Assembly: GCA_013365365.1 (NCBI GenBank)
Contig: JABVXU010000524.1
Span: 1 to 37,376 of the forward strand
Source: Cruorifilaria tuberocauda
Taxonomy: Eukaryota; Nematoda; Chromadorea; Rhabditida; Onchocercidae
Direction: 5' to 3'
DNA: 37,376 nt
The translations under genes and the position numbers were made by a program. The notes under the pieces are model-generated. The model made no database searches and was not told the DNA's origin. It saw only the letters and a program-made list of their open reading frames with translations. This document shows positions 31,796-37,376 of the stretch, piece after piece (position 1 is the stretch's first letter; each line of letters starts with the position of its first letter).

Positions 31796-34279
31796 ATATT
31801 TTCGATGTCTTTTATGCTAGTCAGCAAATTGCTATCAATTTCTTTTCAAGTAAACAGATTATAAATAATATTACATGTGTAACTCTATCAGTCTTCAATA
31901 GTTCTTCCATAAATAGCACGTAATGAAAATAATCAAAAGATAATTTTGAAATTACATTTTTCATCTTCAATTTACTTTTTATTATATATTAAAATAAAGG
32001 AATTTGAACGATATTGAATCAATGCTTTTTTTTTCCTTTTTAATTGCTTAATTAAAATTAATTAAGCTTAAAAAAGATTTGTAAACGAATTCATCATTTC
32101 AAATAATAATTATAAAATGAACTGTTTCTCAAATCAAACGGAATAATGCTATTTTTGATATATTATAAACGTTCTTTATTAATACATCAATGCTTTTCAA
32201 CAATTTTTCTCATTTTCCTTTCATTGTTTACATTACAAACATTGTGAATTGATGTTGCAGAGTATGGAAAAGATATAGAATAAATAATCAGAAATTATTC
32301 CAATCACTATTATAACACTTAATCTTAAGGATGGAAGGATTGACTGATAAGCAATAAATGCACTATTTAAATGATAACGCTAAAATTGAGATAATATTAA
32401 CACTCGTTCCTAATAAAAAAACAATTTATCTTAAATAATTCAGCTGATAATGAAATTTTTGCAAAATGTTAGCTAATACTATTTCTTTTTAATTTTACTA
32501 CTTCAATGAAATTGAAAATCAAAAAAAAAGTGGGAAAGATTCCGAAAATTGTCATAAAATATAATAAAGGAATTAAATTAATAATTACACATGAATGCAA
32601 AGTTTTCATCATCTGGTTTACAATCATTTGTCAAATAAAGTTCATTCACTTGTACTTTGCTTCCATCTTGTTATTCTTTTTTCGATAAAAGTAAGAGTGG
32701 TGTCAGTCATGTCATACCAGTTGCTAAGAATGGAAAATTTAGAAAACATGAAAGCATGACTGCTTTGATTTTATTAAAAAAAAAGAACGAAAAATGAATA
32801 ATTGATCTTTTAATGTATTTATTAATCTAAATTTCAATAAAGCACAAATATAAAATGGTTTTAAAAGTAATGGTTTAAATTGATAATCGTTTTTTTTTCT
32901 TTCCAATAATATGGAATCATAATTTTCGAACATTTGCATTCATGATTTCAGGATAAGATAAATGGAATATTCTCTGTCTTAAATAATCGATTTCAGTTTA
33001 TCATATTTATCCATTTGCATTAATCGTAATGTAGGCTAAATTGAATTGGGTTTTTATTTTGACTATTTAGTCCTTTCTTTTATGACTCTAATAATTATTA
33101 TAGTAGAAGAAAAGAATTTTATTATTTCCCAATTATTAGCAATTACTATAGATTATTATTTAACACTAACAATTATTAGAGCTTATTATTAAATGAATTC
33201 CATTAATTATCTTTCTAAATCAATAACTTCCCACTAATCTAACTAGCATTCTCTTGTTTACCAATCATTCGCTGTGCATATTGTGGTAGAAAACTATAAC
33301 ATTTCAAAATTACCTGATACTTTTCTAGCATGTTTTATTACTTGAAATAAACGAAATTTTATGTTAGCATAAACAATTACAAAGTTTTAATCTTAAATTT
33401 CATAAATTACAGCTAACAAGTAAACATAGCAATTAGAAACAGTTGAACTACGTTAACGATACAGAATTTTTCTAATTATTTGAAAATTTCATCAAATTTT
33501 ATAGTTACTACTGGACATTATTCACTAATAATAATGAAATGAACTATCATTTGATATGGAATCTAATTTAGAGTAATAATAAGGTAAACCAATTGACACA
33601 CCATGATATCGACCGTTAGGTAAAGCAAATTTAACTCTTGAAATTGTAATGATATGAACTAATATAGTGAAAATTGTAAATTTTTACCTATTTGAAAATT
33701 ACATTAATACTAATGTTTATTAAAAAAATTGCATATTTTTTTGTCAACTAATCAATTATTAGAAATAATATTCAATTCACGCATCAATAAAAATAATGAT
33801 AATTATTATCATTTTAAATCAACCTTACATATTTTCAAGTTGACCTATAATAAAAGTTTTTTTTGCTATGGTGAAAAGCTTTAATATTTATTGAATAGAG
33901 GAAGGAAGATGCTAGAATGAAAACAAATACGTTTGAATGAAAGCCACATTATCACCGAATTATATTAACGTCTCATCCTCCGTTGTTACACACCACTGAG
34001 TGTTAGATACATCTCATATGTTTAAAATTTTAAATGCAACTTATAGATAAGTGAATGTTTTCACATTCAGCGTTAATTCAACCTTTCATCTATTTTACTT
34101 ATCATGAATGTAGAAGATACGAAAGAAGATATTCGAAGTAGGATAGATTGCAATATGAAATTTTACAGGAGATGATGGAGTAAGAAGAGAGGATGTAAAA
34201 TGATATCTGAAATAAATCTACCTCTATGAAATTAAATAAAGGAAAAAAAATTCTCAAAGTGAAATATTTCATCTAGCTT

Positions 34280-34670
34280 CCATTTTATCATCGGAATTGT
34301 AGTAGTAGTAGTAAAGCAGCAATAAGGTAGCAATAATCAATGATACTAATGCTGACGCTGTTGTTGTTGTTGTTGTTGAAAATGGGCAACACTGGTGATA
34401 TGATGATGGAAGTGCTATGAGGAAGCAGTTTGCGACCCATCTTCATCATAACTACCCGCAACGACACTTGCATGTCACAACTCCTCTTGCTAGCATTACT
34501 ACTTGCCACTCTTCGGTTGTTTCAATCAGTGAAAATTCGGTTGCAATAAAGGAGGGACATGGGAATTCACGTGTTTTACTTTTTGATTTTTGATCATCAC
34601 AAAATAACTGATAATCTGAATACAGAAATAAACAGAAGTAATTGTTAATGAATGGATCAAATTTCCTCAA
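34280..34670. other. GC-richer island with GTA and TTG microsatellites
   Basis: (GTA)n at 34299-34312 and (TTG)6 at 34361-34378 flank less AT-rich sequence reaching to about 34620. On the minus strand there are two overlapping open frames (73 and 72 codons); one reads the TTG repeat as poly-Asn. A possible exon starts at 34615 after the good acceptor CTGTATTCAG and has candidate donors gtagta and gtagtt. I could not link it to any other exon. Confidence 0.4.
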
Positions 34671-36190
34671 AAGTATTAAAATAGTATAGAAATTACATGT
34701 GAAATATTTTTCTTGTTTTTTTTTTTCTCAATTGTTATAAATTATTTGATTACTACATTCTAATTGGCAATGCTAGGATTACTTAATTACAAGCAAATCA
34801 AACAAAAAATTTTCAAATACCTCTTGTTATCACCAATGAATACTTTTATGGCGTTGTAATTATCAGATAAATACTTTTAAACACAATAAATTTATACAAC
34901 TGTCACAGTATTAAATTAGAAATAGAAATAGCTGAAATATTTACTGATATACAATACAGTATAATAAAATACAGCATAATAAAGGTTACCGTATTGCTAT
35001 GTAGGACAATTATTGTAGTATGATTTGATATATTTATTACAACTGTAGCAGATTTTATGAATAATTTGATCAATATGCTTCATATTTTATTTTATATATT
35101 AAATAGAGCAAAAATCGATCAACGATGAATTAATACTATTATCAGCCATATTTGAAGCTATTGAAATAGATCATAATAACTTAAGATAGGTAATGGTACT
35201 GGTTTTTTTTTATTTGAAAAAAAAAATTATCACAAAGAAATTTATTTGCGCATTCTCTATAGAAATCTTTCTTTATAGAATTTATTGAAAAATAAATATT
35301 TTCAGTAAAGTGATAGACATCAAGTTTTTTACAAAATAAATATTTTCAGTAATTCTATGAAGAACGATTATTAATATATTTAATAAAGAGGGTAATAATA
35401 CAAAAGATTTTAGAAATTATGATAAAATATTTTTTTTGCTGAAGACTCTAAATTTTAGCATTTTTCAAAAGGCCAAATTTTAATATTTGTCAAAAAAATG
35501 AAAAATTGCATGATAATAGCATAAGTGTTATCAATTTTCAATTGGCCCTTTAAGTACTCTTTTCTACTTTACACTTTTGATTCATTTCCTGTTTTATGAT
35601 CACTTTAATACGACTAATATTTCACTGCTACTAATGAATGTAAATTCAGCAACGCAAACCATTCTTTTCAATAATTAGAATCAAATACTAAAATTCAAAA
35701 ATAACTATTTATCTACAAACAAAACGAGGAGAGAATAGGAAGAGAAAACAATACGAAAGGCAAAAATTCAAAAATTGTGATTAATAATTTATGCATTTCA
35801 ACTGCAACTAAAATTTCAAGAATTCCGGTAAGGAAAAAATACAATTAAAATATTTAAATTCTACTTGAAGCATAATACTTGATTGATAATGATGTTACAT
35901 TCAGCATTTCCATATTTCAACAATTCACCACACGAAATTTATCATGAATCATTAATATTTGATAATTATCTGATCATCCTATATCACTAACTGTAAATTA
36001 CTTATTGTAAAAAAAAATTACAATATGACTGGAATTTATTTAATTATTGCAAAAACAAAATCATCGTAAAAAAAATGAAAAAAAAAGGGAAAAACAAATT
36101 TTGTTGTAAGTAAAAAGTAAGAAAGCATACCCGTTTAAGAATTACATACCAATAACAAATTTGATAATAATAAAATTGGAAAGAGAAAGT

Positions 36191-36231
36191 GAGAGAGAGA
36201 GGGAGGGAGAGAGAGAGGGAGAGAGGGAGAA
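36191..36231 (+). repeat. GA-rich purine tract
   Basis: A 41-bp uninterrupted A/G run of GAGAGA and GGGAGG blocks, similar in make-up to the tracts at 31415 and 36851. Confidence 0.85.
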
Positions 36232-36850
36232 TGTTTTGTTATTCAATTTAAAAAATTTTTGAAATATTTATAGTTCCGTGAAATTGAAGGGAGAATGATA
36301 GAGGAAATGACAAGAATTTGATGATAATAGGAAAAAAAAAGATAAGGAAAGACAAGAGAAATAATAATTGATAAAAGAATGCTGGACGAATAATAATAAT
36401 ATTACATAGTAATAAAGAAAGGTTATAAACATCTTGAAACTTGTTTTCCTTTTTTTCTTTTCTTCAACAATTTGCTTACATCAAAAATATCTTTCATAAA
36501 AATATCAAAGATTAAATTCATTTATGCAACTAACTCATTGTAATGCAATTTCATCGTTATCTGCAAGACGTAAACATCGAGGGGTTGACTGCCTTTTCAC
36601 TGATACACTTTCACTCTTTAATATTTCTTATCAGATGAGTGATGTAAATAATCAATCACTTTTCATCGTACTGTGCATATAATACAATTGTTTTTAATTA
36701 TATATCTGTTTATTTATTTTTTCATTTGAATTTCCAAGATGAAATAATAATAAATTATTAGTGTAATAACTTGCAATATTGTGAAACGTTGAATGATTTA
36801 TCGTTTTAACAAATATTTATAGTGAAGAGAGAGGGGAAGTGAAAAAAGAT

Positions 36851-36877
36851 GGGAGAGAGAGAGGGAGGGAGAGAAAA
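36851..36877 (+). repeat. GA-rich purine tract
   Basis: A 27-bp A/G run with the same GAGAGAGAGGGAGGGAGAGA core as the tract at 36191. Confidence 0.85.
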
Positions 36878-36901
36878 TGATAAAATATTTTTTTAACACA
36901 A

Positions 36902-37119
36902 TACACTGTTCCTATCTTTAAGTTTACTGGCCAATTTCAAACCTGATTCTTTATGATAACAGTCTTAATTGATATTTGAAATATTCCCTTCTTTTATATC
37001 TTTTATTATCAGTAATAATAAAAGAATACAGTATTACTACTTTTACTTGTGAATTTCAAACCTGATTTTTTATGATAACAGTCTTAATTTATATTTGAAA
37101 GGTTTCTTTTTTAATACCT
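36902..37119 (+). repeat. Tandem duplication, period 119 bp
   Basis: AATTTCAAACCTGATT, then TTTATGATAACAGTCTTAATT and ATATTTGAAA, occur at 36933 and again at 37052 with few differences. Similarity extends leftward at a lower level (TTTACTGG against TTTACTTG). The spacing is 119 bp and no coding frame is evident. Confidence 0.85.
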
Positions 37120-37376
37120 TATCCTGTCAATAACATTGTTGTTTGTATATCAGTTAAACCCATAATTATTACTTGATATGATATATTTAATACAATAAAT
37201 TGTGGAGTGTAAATTGGAACGGAAAATTTTTATTTCATTACTTTACGCATCTTTGTGTGCATTATAAGCAAACATAAGCAAATAAAAGCAAACAGTATGG
37301 TTACACATATTTTTAGATTGAAGAAAATGAGAAAAGATTGAAAAAGAATGATACAAATCATGTTAATAATTAATAA

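Larger units (their letters stand above)
30080..37376. other. 7.3-kb AT-rich region, no gene recognised
   Basis: Very AT-rich, with many homopolymer runs and no open frame of convincing coding character. It contains four pure purine/pyrimidine tracts, a short ATTATTA-rich patch around 33.05-33.2 kb, two diverged tandem duplications, and a GC-richer island at 34.28-34.67 kb with trinucleotide repeats. It could be true intergenic DNA, a long intron, or regulatory sequence of a gene outside the window. Confidence 0.45.

Noticed and set aside
1..37376. CRISPR array, rRNA, tRNA or intact transposon
   Set aside because: No regularly spaced identical repeats with unique spacers, no tRNA-like arm pattern or rRNA motif, and no transposase or reverse-transcriptase frame were seen.

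Overview
The window is about 70% AT. It has short exons, mostly 50-250 bp introns with T-rich 3' ends and TTTCAG-like acceptors, and likely spliced-leader acceptors a few bases upstream of start codons. Protein content (a D2-like dopamine receptor, a mitoferrin, a TraB-domain protein, and a dystroglycan ending in PPPYVPP) marks it as metazoan. Intron style, AT content and the compact dystroglycan point to a nematode, most likely a filarial-type parasite; the species is inferred and not proven. All exon models were built by hand from reading frame, splice sites and family motifs. Six protein-coding loci are supported.

Layout: (1) 1-250, a diverged direct repeat. (2) 737-2731 (+), a six-exon gene for a 189-residue protein of unknown function. 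(3) 3101-11813 (-), a 13-exon, 583-residue D2-like dopamine receptor, convergent with gene 2. (4) 11.8-14.9 kb, no gene recognised. (5) 14.9-17.77 kb (-), a TraB-domain protein whose last exon is unresolved. (6) 18.32-20.15 kb (-), a complete 305-residue mitoferrin (mitochondrial iron carrier), upstream of and in tandem with the TraB gene. (7) 20.2-21.8 kb, the divergent interval between mitoferrin and dystroglycan, with two unexplained coding-like segments. (8) 21842-26578 (+), a complete nine-exon, 632-residue dystroglycan. (9) 28.43-30.07 kb (-), a small secreted helical protein of about 170 residues. (10) 30.1-37.4 kb, a very AT-rich stretch without a recognisable gene, holding purine tracts, two diverged tandem duplications and one GC-richer island.

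The genes are mostly unrelated in role: neuromodulator reception, mitochondrial iron import, a TraB protein, and the basement-membrane receptor that binds dystrophin. The one possible functional grouping is mitoferrin followed by TraB on the same strand, which could be a two-gene nematode operon. The most unusual DNA features are a perfect 30-bp inverted repeat with a 3-nt spacer at 28803-28865, an apparent GC-AG intron in the dystroglycan gene, and the two genes that match no family I know.
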